DNA from: Paralichthys olivaceus
Taxonomy: Eukaryota > Chordata > Actinopteri > Pleuronectiformes > Paralichthyidae
Assembly (NCBI RefSeq): GCF_024713975.1
Contig: NC_091094.1
Coordinates: 23,770,501-23,834,500, forward strand
DNA: 64,000 nt
Direction: 5' to 3'
The notes beneath the pieces are model-generated. The model was not told where the DNA came from. It made no database searches and worked only from the letters and a program-made list of their open reading frames with translations. Position numbers and translations under genes: made by a program. This document shows, one piece after another, positions 39,721 to 49,561 of the stretch. The stretch's first letter is position 1. Each line of letters opens with the position of its first letter.

Positions 39721-40970
39721 GCATCTTTAACACAAATATGCAATGTAAAGGAATGCAATTCAAAACTGCATTTTGAATGTCTACCTTTTGATTTTATACT
39801 TTACGTGACAATATGATTCACCAATGCTTTGAAACTGGATATAAACTATAAGTGGTCCACCAGTGGCTGACAGGTTGGTACAAAGTCCCTCAATTCTGTC
39901 CTTTCAGGTTTATTAAACAAATCTAGTCATTTAGGCCCAGTCTCAGTTCCTGGGTCCATTCAAGACCTTTCGAAATGCACAGTAATATAGTAAATGATTG
40001 ATGATTTTCAAATCAGATTGGAAGACTTCATGCATGGATGTATCATTGACAGATAGAGGAAGTGGCTGACAGAGAAATCCTACTAGAAGCCAGCCTGAAG
40101 GACAGCACATAGGCTGTGATCCTAGCAGCAAAATAACAGGCCCTCAGCACAAGACCTGTGGGTTCCAGGGCAGACAAGACTCAAGGTGCAAGGCTGGGCA
40201 ATAAATGCCTGTGAGACAGTCCAGCGTGTATTGGCAGGATGTAAGATGCAGGCTGAGACAGTGAGCTCTGAGATACAAAAACAAGTAGCTGGGACACCTT
40301 TGCTGAGACATACCACCGAAAGTGGTTGAAAACAACAGAGATAAGATCCTGGGGGACCTCAACTTCCAGACTAACAAACGGCTGCAGGCCAACCAACCAG
40401 AGACAGTGGTGGTTGACGAGCAGAAGAGGGCAGTACGGGTAAATGTGGCATTTCCAGCTCACGGCAGCATCACGAAGAAGGAGCTCAAGAAGATCTAGGA
40501 GAACAACTGGAACAGATTTGGAGGGTGAAGTCTGAATTGGTCTCTGTCGTAAAAGGAGCATTATGGATTGTGGCCCTCAAATGGGAGAGGGGCAGAATCC
40601 AGATACAACATCTAAAGCATCAGTGTAGAAGAGTGCAGTCAGTTTACTTCAGATACTTCAGAAACACAAACTCAGAGGATCAGAGCATGATAGAAAAGGG
40701 TCATAATTGGACTGTTGCAAATATATAAATATATACTATATATCTAGATAGATATATATTTCTATATAGAGAGAGAGAGATAAACAGAAAGAGTGTGGTT
40801 TGTGTGCAATCTGTACTTTATGTTAAACAAGGAACAGTGTTTCTATATTTTTATATTTCTATCATATAAACATAGTGTGTCACTGTTGCATCTTTACGTT
40901 GTTGCCATGGTTCAGTGTGTCTCCTCTGTCATCTGGAGATAAGTGTTGTATCTGCCCTCACTGCTGTGTC
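39721..40970. other. Intergenic region gxylt2-ppp4r2
   Basis: It contains a decayed LINE fragment at 40105-40615 and short (AT)n and (GA)n tracts at 40722-40785. It leads into the GC-rich ppp4r2 promoter. Confidence 0.7.
40105..40615 (+). pseudogene. Decayed LINE C-terminus with restriction-like endonuclease region (R2/R4-like)
   Basis: Across shifted plus frames the sequence reads like the end of an R2/R4-type LINE. GCKMQA and KQVAGTP come first, then KILGDLNFQTNK, then QANQPETVVVDEQKRA and NVAFP. After a stop and frame change come EQLEQIWRVKSELVSVV and KGAL. In active relatives this part carries the K, PD and D/E residues of the restriction-like nuclease; here PD has become PE and the later D appears as N. 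Stops and frame changes confirm it is dead. Placement in R2/R4/Rex6 is from memory of the motif. Confidence 0.6.
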
Positions 40971-41115
40971 TTGTGTGCCGCTGAACAGGCAGTGACCTCA
41001 CGGCGCCATATTAAAATACTCCCTCCTCTCCGCCTGTGAGATCGGAGCTTAGCAGCCGCAGCTAGCCGCCAGTCTGCTTTTCACATCCACAAGACTGACA
41101 GAGGGCGACGACGTG
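40971..41115 (+). promoter_or_regulatory. ppp4r2: ppp4r2 promoter and 5' UTR
   Basis: A GC-rich stretch with cacggcgccatatta and ccgcagctagccgcc directly upstream of the ATG, without a TATA box. This composition is typical of housekeeping promoters. The transcription start is not resolvable. Confidence 0.5.
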
Positions 41116-41149
41116 ATGGAAATTGACTCGCTTCAAGAGGCGCTCAGAG
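41116..41149 (+). CDS. ppp4r2: ppp4r2 exon 1
   Basis: 34 nt encoding [11 protein letters not shown]. The donor ctcagag|gtcact is a weak match to consensus after GT, but it gives the right phase for DFEKK in exon 2. Confidence 0.88.
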
Positions 41150-43036
41150 GTCACTTCACTTTCTTTCGACAGGTTTTCTGTTCGTTGCGACCACGTGTTC
41201 TTCCGTAGTTGTTGTATAGTGGAAATAAACGAGATGTAGCTCGCCGGCTAACGTCGCTAGCTGCTTCTCAGAACTAGCTTTAGCTTATGCTAACATTACA
41301 AGCGGTTGGACGGAAGCGGCTAACCGTCTGTTCGTTACGCTGACCCACCATGAAAACTCACTAAATATACAGCTTCTCTCTTTATTCCGTCCACCAAACG
41401 TGTTTGTATTTACCCTCCATGAGCCCTTGTTTGCTCACTGATAGCAGTGGCTGGGATGAAGTAGCTTACCACTGTCAACGGCTAGTGAGAGACAGTTTGC
41501 CGGCTACGCTGATGCGGCTAACTGAATGTGCTAGCCAGTGTGCTAAACTGAAGCTAATTCTAGCTAGCTAGCCAGCGACCTAGCAAGACTGTTAGCAACT
41601 GTAGCTCGTTGCGTTATGTAAATAACTAACGAGACAGTATGATCGCCTTCAGTCCTAATGTGTCCGTAGACCTGCAGACAAGCCTCGTGTGTTTAGCTTC
41701 AGCAGGAAACCACTGCAGGTGTTCAGGACATCAGCGCTTTACAGCACACTTCCCAAAACTGGGTGAAGCTAAGTCAAATGACTTGTTATCCTCTGATCTG
41801 ACTGTAACATTGTGTACATGTATGTTTGTGGTTCTCTTTCTCTGACCAGATTTCGAGAAGAAAGCAAAGAAGGAGCCATGTCCTCTTCTGGAACAGTTTC
41901 TATGTCATATTGCCAAGACTGGAGAGACCATGTAAGTGAACATTGAAGGCCTGATGAATTTCTCCAGCCTTACTACTACATCTACTACCACTATTACTGC
42001 CACACACAAGTAAATACACGTTTTGTATTTGAGCTTGTATTTGATTATAAATGCAAGCATAGTTTCTTTAGATGAGCAGTCCAGAAATAATCTCATATTT
42101 CCTGAACAGAACTTCATTTTTTCTAAATGTGATGCGTTGTCATGATGCAAAGTGTCTTAGTTTTTAGGTCTAGATTTTTTCTGTCTTCCAATGTTGCATT
42201 TCCAATGTGTTGAGCCCCATTGTGTTTACACTTGTCCGTTAGGGTGCAGTGGTCTCAATTCAAGAACTACTTCCTGTTTAAACTGGAGAATGTGATGGAT
42301 GACTTCAGAGCCTCAGCACCTGAGCAGAGAGGTCCTGCAAATCCCAACGTGGAGTCAATTCCATTTGAAGATATGAAGGAGAGAATTCTGAAGATAGTGA
42401 CGGGATATAATGGGTAGGTGCTAGTTAAATGAGTACATTTCTAAATAATAGAGTTTGTGCTAAGCTGACTGGAAGAATTGAGCAGTCACACTAAACTTGT
42501 TTGGTTCCCTATGATTAACACACTCCATGGATAGCTTACCTGTTTGCTTCAGAGATATCTGTAGTCTACAATATAGAGTCTTATGACTGCTGCTTTTCTT
42601 GCTTTGAGAAAGTAGGCTGAAACACTATAACATTTGGGAACTGTCACAACTTGCCCGATTGAAGAATGACTTGAAGCCCTCTCTCTATTTTTCTCCCTTG
42701 TAGGGATGTCGTGATTAACCAATTTTACAATATCCGCGGTTTCATAACGTCATGATTTCATAACTGTAAGAATTGTAAAAATTACGATATCTAACTGTGG
42801 TGACCTGCCTCTTGCGAGTCACATAATTAGTGTGTGTGCCGCACGGTGAAATCTCTTGCGAGTCATGTTTTGTGTGTGTTTGTGTGTGTGAGCCACTAAA
42901 ACGATAGTTGAGAAGAGGAAGAGGGAACTGACTAAACGGCCTTATTTCCACCAACGCTGGACAGACAACTCTATCGGAGGAGTTCTCAGCGAGAGGGCAA
43001 AACCTTGTTAATTTTCTGTTTCTGACCAGCTCGGCT

Positions 43037-43079
<43 letters not shown>

Positions 43080-46000
43080 CTCTCTGTGTTGCTCTTCCTA
43101 TTAACCATTATAAATGTAGCCAGGAGTTTAATTCACCTATACTGGAGGTAGTAATAGTATAATAAGGACATGAAGAATGTGGCTTGAACCAGGACAGTTT
43201 ACCTGTTCACTTTTTCACAACTAGTCTGAACTTCCCTCCCAAAACAGAACAACTTCCGTCGGTGACCCTTTACAATAAAAGTCCCATACAGACACACGAC
43301 AGGAAACACAAATTCACCGACCAACCTTCCACAATAAATTGAATAGATTACATAAATTACTTTGGAATAGCCAAATGTTACACTATAAAAACTTTCTTTA
43401 GTTTGCTTTCCATCAACTTGTTTTGTTTCCAGGTTCACAACCTCTGCTTCTACCTTTCATTACAGCCAAGAGTAACATGAGTGTAGAGCTGGGCAATAAA
43501 ACGATAAAGATCATCAAAAAATAACATTTCCTTAAGACAGAAGAAATATAAGACGTGGTCGATACAACGTTGATAGAACTCATTTCATCCGTGGCTGTAA
43601 TAGAGTTACAGCCACATCAGCTTATATTGATGCCCACAGCAATGAGTGTAGGAATAGCAGCCGGCAGTAGCACACGTGCTAATGTTTGGGCTACTGCAGC
43701 TGTGCATACTAGTACGTTAGGAGTGGGAGTGATATAAAAGAGAAAATGATGACAGAAAATGTTAACAAAATCTTGAGCAACAGTGTTACTGAAGAAGTAA
43801 CCCTAATGGACACAGCCCAAGGCTCAAAAGGCGAGGACATTGTTGAAAAGGAATTTAGTAGTGTGGAGATATTTTGGTTATTTAAAGTTTGACAAGAAGC
43901 AAAGTAGTGTGCACTGCACATTGTGTCAAAAGCATGTTCCCCCAAAGATGTAATACCACACACTAATCTTTTTTACCATCTGAAGCTGAAATGACAGAAA
44001 TTGATTTATATCGTGATATATATTGATATCGACTAATATGAAAAAGATTATAGTGATAAGATTATATTTCCGTATTGCCCAGCCCTAGCAGCCAATATAT
44101 ACATGTGCGATGTATGTATCGCAAAAAATACTGCTTGAACTGTGATTAAATGGTGTTTCATGTGCCACGCGTTCACACTCTGCAAGTCAATATCTGACCA
44201 ATCAGATGGAGCCCTGCTGCCCTAGATAATAAATTAAAGATATTCAAATCATTGACAGGTTCTTTCATTAATCAATCAATAAATAGAGTTTTGCGAGGCA
44301 GCTCTGTGATGCCTCCTCCTCCCAACTAAATTCTATGGTGGAAACTTCTAGTGATCACCTTTGTCCAGGGTTAAATTCATCACTATGAGCGGTCGATTAT
44401 ATAAAAGAATTGCATATAGCTTATTTATGATAGTCCCAGAACCTTAGGGGAAAGTAACAGTCTACACACACTGACTCTGCTGCACTCTCTCTGGCTCTCA
44501 GACTCAGCTGACATCTCTGACTCACTACAGTTTAAACATTGATTTGTTTAAAATGATGCTATAATATCATCACTTAATGACCCATACTTGTCTAATGAGT
44601 AAAATATTTCTTAACAGAGCAGCGCGCAAATTCATCAGCCAACCCTCTCGCTCGATACACACTTACTCACTCACTCACACAGTGTGATCAGACATGTGTA
44701 AACTCAAACTGGGTAAAAACAACTGAGTTTGTAAACTTAAACAATTTATGGAGAATCGGAGGAGATGGCGGGGCACGAAATATAAAATGGCCTATGTTAG
44801 CAGTGAAACCAATCACAAAGACTTTAAAGGGATAGTTCACTGAAAAAAGGAAAATTCAATCATTATCTACTCGCCACTATGCAGATGGAGGGGTGGGTGA
44901 ATTGAGTCCACAAAACACTTCTGGAGTTTCAGGGATAAACCTTGTTGCAGCAGAATCCAATACAATTGAAGCCAATGGTGTCCTCTCCTTCAACAGAAAA
45001 AACATAACATGCCTCCTTACTGCCTGTGTGGTGTCATCCAGGTGTCCGCAAGCCCCAACATTCATATTCAACTTGAATATTGGAGTTGAATATAAATGTC
45101 GGGGCTTGCGGACACTTGAATGACACCACACAAGCAGTATGGAGGCATGTTATGTTTTTTCTGTTGTTTAATTGTCTGAAGAAGGGGTCACCAGTTACTT
45201 CAATTGTATTGGATTCTGCTGCAACACGGTTTACCCCTGAGACTCCAGAAGTGTTTTGTGGACTCAAACACTTCAGAGTGAAGAAGATGAGTGAATTTAA
45301 ATTTTTTAGTGAACTGTCCATCACTGTATACTTAAGCATTTGTTTATTTATCAGTCATAAAGACATCGCAATATTTTAGCAACATTCTCGCATATTGCAT
45401 GTTTTCCATATATTGTGCAGCCCTACTTTACATCACTTAAACTTTACACCACTGTGTTCTCACATCAATTCTGCTGACTTTATGCTTGGTTGACAGGTTG
45501 AGAAAGTCCGCAGAAACTCCGTGTTGGAGTTCAGTGCATGTCTGAGAGCAGCTTAGGATCAACGTGATAAGATCACACTTTATTGATCGTGGAAGGGGAT
45601 ATTCTGGTTTTACAACCGCTGAGTCTGAATAAATCTGCCAAATGGACACAGATATAAAGGACCTATGATAGCTCTTCATCATACACATTGGGGGAGTAGA
45701 AGTAGAAATTGACCTAAACGATACATTTTGTATTTACTGTAAATGGATCCTTTTGCACTTTATTCGTAGAATCCCGTTTACAATCCAGCGCTTGTGCGAG
45801 CTGCTCACAGAACCGAAGAGGAACTACACAGGAACAGATAAGTTTCTCCGGGGGGTGGAGAAGGTACGTCTAAAGAGTGGTGGATGATATTTTTTTCTCC
45901 TATCATTAACATGACACCTTCTGTCACTCATTTGGCTGTTCTTGTTTTGTTCTAGAATGTAATGGTGGTAAGCTGTGTACATCCAACCTCAGAGTAAGTG

Positions 46001-49000
46001 TCATGATAATGTAAAATGTAATGATAACTTTTAATGTAGAAGTTTAGGAATGATATTTTCTACTGAGAGTTCTTTATTGTTTACAAACGTGCAGGAAAAA
46101 TGGATGCAGTGCCGTCAGTAGAATGAATGGTGTGATGCTCCCTGGGAACACATCTGCTTTTACAGAGAGGTTGGGACAGATTTTGTCCTTGATTTGAACA
46201 TTTATACATTTTATATACACCATTAGATAACATATCTGTTATTTATATTATGTTTTAGGAAAGTCAACGGTCCAGGAACTCCCCGGCCGCTGAATCGACC
46301 GAAGGTGTCTCTGGCCAACTCACTAGCAGCTAATGGTCTGCCAGATAGCACAGACAACAAAGACCTCAACACAGAGCCAGAAGACGACAAAGACTCAAGG
46401 TATGTCAGGAGCCACAACGCAACTAGAAAATGAATTATTCATCTTCAACACCAACCCATTGGAATCACCTGTGTTTCACCTGCTTCTCCTTTCTTTTGTC
46501 AGTGAGGTTTCAGCATCTGAAGCCTCCCTCGGGAGCTCGGTGAAGAACAAACACCCAGACACGGAGGAGGACATGGAAGCTGAGCAGCAGGAGGTGAAGA
46601 GACTGAAGTTCAGCAAGGATGATGAGGATGAGGAAGATGAGGAGGATGAAGAGGAAGAGCAGGACGTTGACACACTGAGGCCTTCACATGTCACCTGCCT
46701 ATCAAAAGAGGCAGAAGCCATGGTCCAAGAGGAGGAGGAGGAAGAGGAGGAGAAGGTCGGGTACAGCAAGGAGAATGAAGCTTCTAGCAGTGCGGCTGCC
46801 AATGAAGACCAAGGCAGGTTTTTCTTCCCCCATACGTACATGTCTTTAACCGGTTGTTGGTTAATGGTATGTGAGGCTACATAGTTTTGAAAAGCTGGGT
46901 TCGTGCAAGTAGGTTATGAAAAACAGAAATACTACAGATGCACTGGCTTTAAATATAGTCCACAGGTAGAATAAGATTACAGGGTTATGAACCCAGTTAT
47001 ACTCAGAGGTAGATATATATCTCAGCAGTTTTTTAATACTGAGAAATTGAAATTGAAATGTCTAGTACTAAGGGAAACCTCCAGAAAAGCCAGGTCAAAC
47101 AGTTGAGTTTTACACCATCTCATCTGAAAAGGATGTTTTAGGTTTTAATATATATTATTTATCTCAGATCTGAAACATGCATCACATCACATGCATGTTT
47201 ACAGTGAGGAAAACGTGACAAGGCATGATATCGGCAATGACATGTTCATTAGCAGTTCGGCAAAAAAATAGTTGATTCATTATAATGATAAGTAATGTCA
47301 CTTACTGTGCATCGCTAGGTACGTTAGTATTTACAGATTTATCTGCTGAAGCACACCAGTAATGAAAAGTCAAAAGTGACTGTAGATAGCTGGTAACAAT
47401 GCTTTTTTATGATTTGAGCAATAATATGTGACTGAACTTGGTGTAAAAAATGTAATTACCAATTTACCATTTTTTCATTTTACGCCCACATACTGCTACA
47501 TAGTTGTACTTGCTTAACCCAGGGGTTTTCCAGCTGTTTTCTCTTTTTTAGGGTTAGGGTTGTTAGAGTTGCTCTCCTTCACACTGGCTGTCAATCAAGG
47601 TCTTACATGTGTCACACTTATAAATCCCACCATCTGACAGCTGCGCCAACATTGAAATTTAGAATACCGAAGAATTTTTTTAATGATTTTTTTAGGGGAA
47701 CGTATTTACCTCTTTACTGAGAAATTAGTGTATAAAAATAACTGATGTAATAAATTAAAATCTAATTCACAACTTTTTTGTACCAGGGCTCCAGAGTTTT
47801 AACATTGGTTGCACTGGTGCACCTGACTTTTTCATTTAGGTGCACCCAAACCTTTTCACTGCACTTTTGGGCACAGCAATAATACACCTATTATACCTTT
47901 TCTTGGCAGTTCCCATATGCTTTGGTCATTTCTTCACTAGGGCTAAGACTTACTCGATTCTTGTTGTTCCGGGTTTGTACCCTTATGGTTGAATGCACTT
48001 TGGATAAAAGCGTCAGCTAAATGTAATGTAATGTAGGGCTGGGCTTGATTCCATTTGATTTGTTATGTATTTACTTAAGATATTTCAGTGTACATAATTT
48101 TGCCTGGATATGAAAGAAATTCTCAGAATGAAAGCTGTCACCTGTGCAAGGAAACCTCTTATTTGTTGCATTCTATAAAAAATAAGGTTGGCCCTTCACA
48201 ATAATCAGTGTGTTTGTGGGCACTCGTCGTTTTCGATGTGTTTAAATTCATGTCTCAAACTTATGAGCAAATCAAAAAAATACAAAGTAAACTTCAGGAC
48301 TGTACAGGTCCTAATAACTTGTGATCAATGTTGGCTTTAAATGGTGAAGCATAAAGTGAGCGCAGGTCCTGATGAGACGATGTGATCAATACAGAGACAC
48401 ACCAGTTAAATGTTTGTTGCACCAGTGCGACAAAGGAACTTTTTTAGTCGCACTCTGGACTTCACCCATTAAGACCTACGGTGCAGAATAAAGATGCTGT
48501 CTCAAACGTTAAGACCGGATTACAAATTGCAGCCGAGTCTTCTGATCTAAAGTGGGGGATAAGTTTGGACTTGATGTTCGATGATGTTTTTAGACTGATG
48601 GTCATGTTTTACAATCCAACCAGTGATTTCAGTGTTATAAGAGGCAGCTGTATGTTGCAGTTCAGTGTGATTTGTGCTGTAAAAACTAGCAAGTTCAACT
48701 GTGTCTGTGGTTTTCTCTCTTACTGTCGTGGGAAAAAAATGTCTTTCAGACCCTGAAGATTAGCACAATTGTTTTAAATCCTGTGTCTTTATTGTAGTGT
48801 CTACGTCAGGTGCACAGACTGTAGGTAGATATTAGGACTGGACATGATGCATTTACATTCATGTGCTTGCAGTTGAAAATCCATATTAAAGCCTAATATG
48901 GGCTGTCTTCATTCAATATTCTCCTTCTCATATTCTGGACTTAATTACTTGTGTAATTTAAATTAAATCTGGCATCTGTGCACTAATGAAGGGAAACGTG

Positions 49001-49561
49001 TGTAAGAGTGAATATTGAAATGACAAATTTAATACTATGTCATCTTTCCTGTCTCTTTGCTGCCTGATGAGACGGTACCAAACCAGTCCGTTAATCCTTC
49101 TGAAGTTGTTTGGAAATAAATAACAAATAGCCTTGAAGTTGTTCATACTCAACTTTGATTTAACACATTTCCACCTTTCCTACACAGAACCTACGAGCAG
49201 CACGCATGCCGAGGTGTGTGCAGGCTCGGGTGAGGAGGTGGAGCAGGCCGAGAGGGAGGTACCGTGTGGCTCCCAGGACGAGGCCAGCGACATGGATCAG
49301 ACAGAGCAACAGGCACCCGCAGGCGTCCTGGAGAGCCCGGAGACCAGCAGGGACAGCGAGGAGAGCAACAGTGACCCAGTGAGCAGCAGCAGCAGTAGCA
49401 GCAGTGGTAGCAGCTGTAGCATAGAGGATAGTGCAGACGCGGCCAGAGAAGACGTTGCTCTCGCTCCCTCCAGCAGTACAACTGAACCTCCCACAGAGGG
49501 CGCCATGGAAAGTGCCACCTTGAACACTGGGACCACTGAGGAGCCTATGGAGCAGGACTAG
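41116..49561 (+). CDS. ppp4r2: ppp4r2, protein phosphatase 4 regulatory subunit 2
   Basis: PPP4R2 binds the PP4 catalytic subunit with an R3 subunit; the complex acts in DNA-damage recovery (gamma-H2AX), at centrosomes and in snRNP assembly. Nine exons, 41116-41149, 41850-41931, 42243-42413, 45770-45863, 45956-45993, 46095-46169, 46259-46399, 46503-46813 and 49188-49561, join in phase to 439 codons. The conserved N-terminal part reads [68 protein letters not shown] and [20 protein letters not shown]. Next come [15 protein letters not shown] and KNKHPD. The C-terminal half is low complexity, with long Glu/Asp and Ser runs, and ends EEPMEQD exactly as in mammals. The ATG has G at -3 and +4. A fish ppp4r2a/b suffix cannot be decided here. 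Confidence 0.96.
41150..41849 (+). other. ppp4r2 intron 1, GCTA-rich
   Basis: The part 41235-41600 is dense in gctaac, gctagc and ttagc words, including ctagctagctagcc at 41563-41576. No exon is present. Confidence 0.7.
41850..41931 (+). CDS. ppp4r2: ppp4r2 exon 2
   Basis: Acceptor tctgaccag, donor accat|gtaagt; 82 nt encoding [20 protein letters not shown] and AKTGET. Confidence 0.95.
42243..42413 (+). CDS. ppp4r2: ppp4r2 exon 3
   Basis: Acceptor ccgttag, donor aatgg|gtaggt; 171 nt encoding [20 protein letters not shown], then [20 protein letters not shown] and KIVTGYN. Confidence 0.96.
43038..43077. repeat. (CA)n microsatellite
   Basis: About 20 AC units, uninterrupted. Confidence 0.97.
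43482..44090 (+). mobile_element. hAT-like element with remnant BED zinc finger
   Basis: The ends tagagctgggcaata and tattgcccagcccta are inverted repeats with one mismatch. Inside, shifted frames near 43857-43995 read EIFWLFK, then [20 protein letters not shown], then TNLFYHLK. This is the C-x2-C ... H pattern of BED fingers at the N terminus of hAT transposases. Stops and frame changes show it is dead. A 10-bp perfect hairpin (gtggctgtaa/ttacagccac) lies at 43591-43615. Confidence 0.7.
44824..45325. mobile_element. Fold-back (long inverted repeat) MITE, about 500 bp
   Basis: The two halves are near-complete reverse complements around a centre near 45080. Examples are ggtgtccgcaagccccaaca (45041) with ggggcttgcggacac (45101), ggcatgttatgttttttctg (45143) with cagaaaaaacataacatgcc (44994), and gatagttcactgaaaaa (44831) with tttttagtgaactgtcc (45303). 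TTAA (44824-44827) borders the left end. The RNA would form one long hairpin. There is no coding capacity. Confidence 0.88.
45455..45558. repeat. R1-family fragment, copy E
   Basis: It contains tgttctcacatcaattctgc, then gagaaagtccgcagaaac and gcatgtctgagagcagctta, colinear with the 3' end of the R1 copies at 1262-1392 and 15645-15808. Confidence 0.5.
45770..45863 (+). CDS. ppp4r2: ppp4r2 exon 4
   Basis: Acceptor tattcgtag, donor gagaag|gtacgt; 94 nt encoding [20 protein letters not shown] and [11 protein letters not shown]. Confidence 0.96.
45956..45993 (+). CDS. ppp4r2: ppp4r2 exon 5 (38-nt micro-exon)
   Basis: Acceptor gttctag, donor ctcaga|gtaagt. It encodes [13 protein letters not shown], conserved in mammals. 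Confidence 0.94.
46095..46169 (+). CDS. ppp4r2: ppp4r2 exon 6
   Basis: Acceptor acgtgcag, donor agagag|gttggg; 75 nt encoding [20 protein letters not shown] and AFTE. Confidence 0.92.
46259..46399 (+). CDS. ppp4r2: ppp4r2 exon 7
   Basis: Acceptor tgttttag, donor ctcaag|gtatgt; 141 nt encoding [20 protein letters not shown] and following residues. Confidence 0.95.
46503..46813 (+). CDS. ppp4r2: ppp4r2 exon 8 (acidic tail, GC donor)
   Basis: Acceptor cttttgtcag; 311 nt encoding [20 protein letters not shown] and Asp/Glu runs. The 3' end is gaccaag|gcaggt, a GC donor. The nearby GT (ggcag|gttttt) would leave two bases and run into an early stop in exon 9, so the GC site is preferred. Confidence 0.88.
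47784..48468. mobile_element. hAT-like non-autonomous element
   Basis: The left end cagggctccagagtt is followed by gttgcactggtgcacctga. The right part has gttgcaccagtgcgac and tcgcactctgg, inverted relative to the left. The outermost right bases are diverged. It is interrupted by a LINE-type tail at about 47935-48036. Confidence 0.6.
47935..48036 (+). repeat. UnaL2-type LINE/SINE 3' tail
   Basis: gcactttggataaaagcgtc followed by agctaaatg and (taatg)n is the signature 3' end of teleost UnaL2-like elements. The stem-loop (ctttggataaaag) is recognised by the reverse transcriptase in that family. It is nested inside the hAT-like element. Assigned from memory of the motif. Confidence 0.7.
49188..49561 (+). 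CDS. ppp4r2: ppp4r2 exon 9 (C terminus and stop)
   Basis: Acceptor cctacacag; 374 nt including TAG at 49559-49561. It encodes Glu- and Ser-rich sequence with a Ser run near 49381-49425 and ends EEPMEQD, identical to the mammalian terminus. Confidence 0.96.

Larger units (their letters stand above)
42414..45769 (+). other. ppp4r2 intron 3 (3.4 kb), transposon-rich
   Basis: Nearly the whole intron is mobile-element debris: a (CA)n tract, a hAT-like element at 43482-44090, a fold-back element at 44824-45325 and an R1 fragment at 45455-45558. A hAT-type start, tagggatgtcgtgattaacc (42703), and a hAT-type end, attgtgcagcccta (45412-45425), have no clear partners. Confidence 0.7.
46814..49187 (+). 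other. ppp4r2 intron 8 (GC-AG type)
   Basis: 2.4 kb, starting gcaggt and ending cctacacag. It contains a hAT-like element with a nested LINE tail at 47784-48468. No exon is recognised inside. Confidence 0.75.

Noticed and set aside
45080..45379. 99-aa frame within intron 3 of ppp4r2
   Set aside because: It lies in one arm of the fold-back element and its mirror frame exists in the other arm; no protein similarity seen.
46814..46821. GT donor at ggcag|gttttt for ppp4r2 exon 8
   Set aside because: It leaves the wrong phase for exon 9 and leads to an early stop; the GC donor four bases upstream fits.
46476..46841. 121-aa minus-strand frame with a long Ser run
   Set aside because: Antisense reading of the Glu/Asp repeats of ppp4r2 exon 8.
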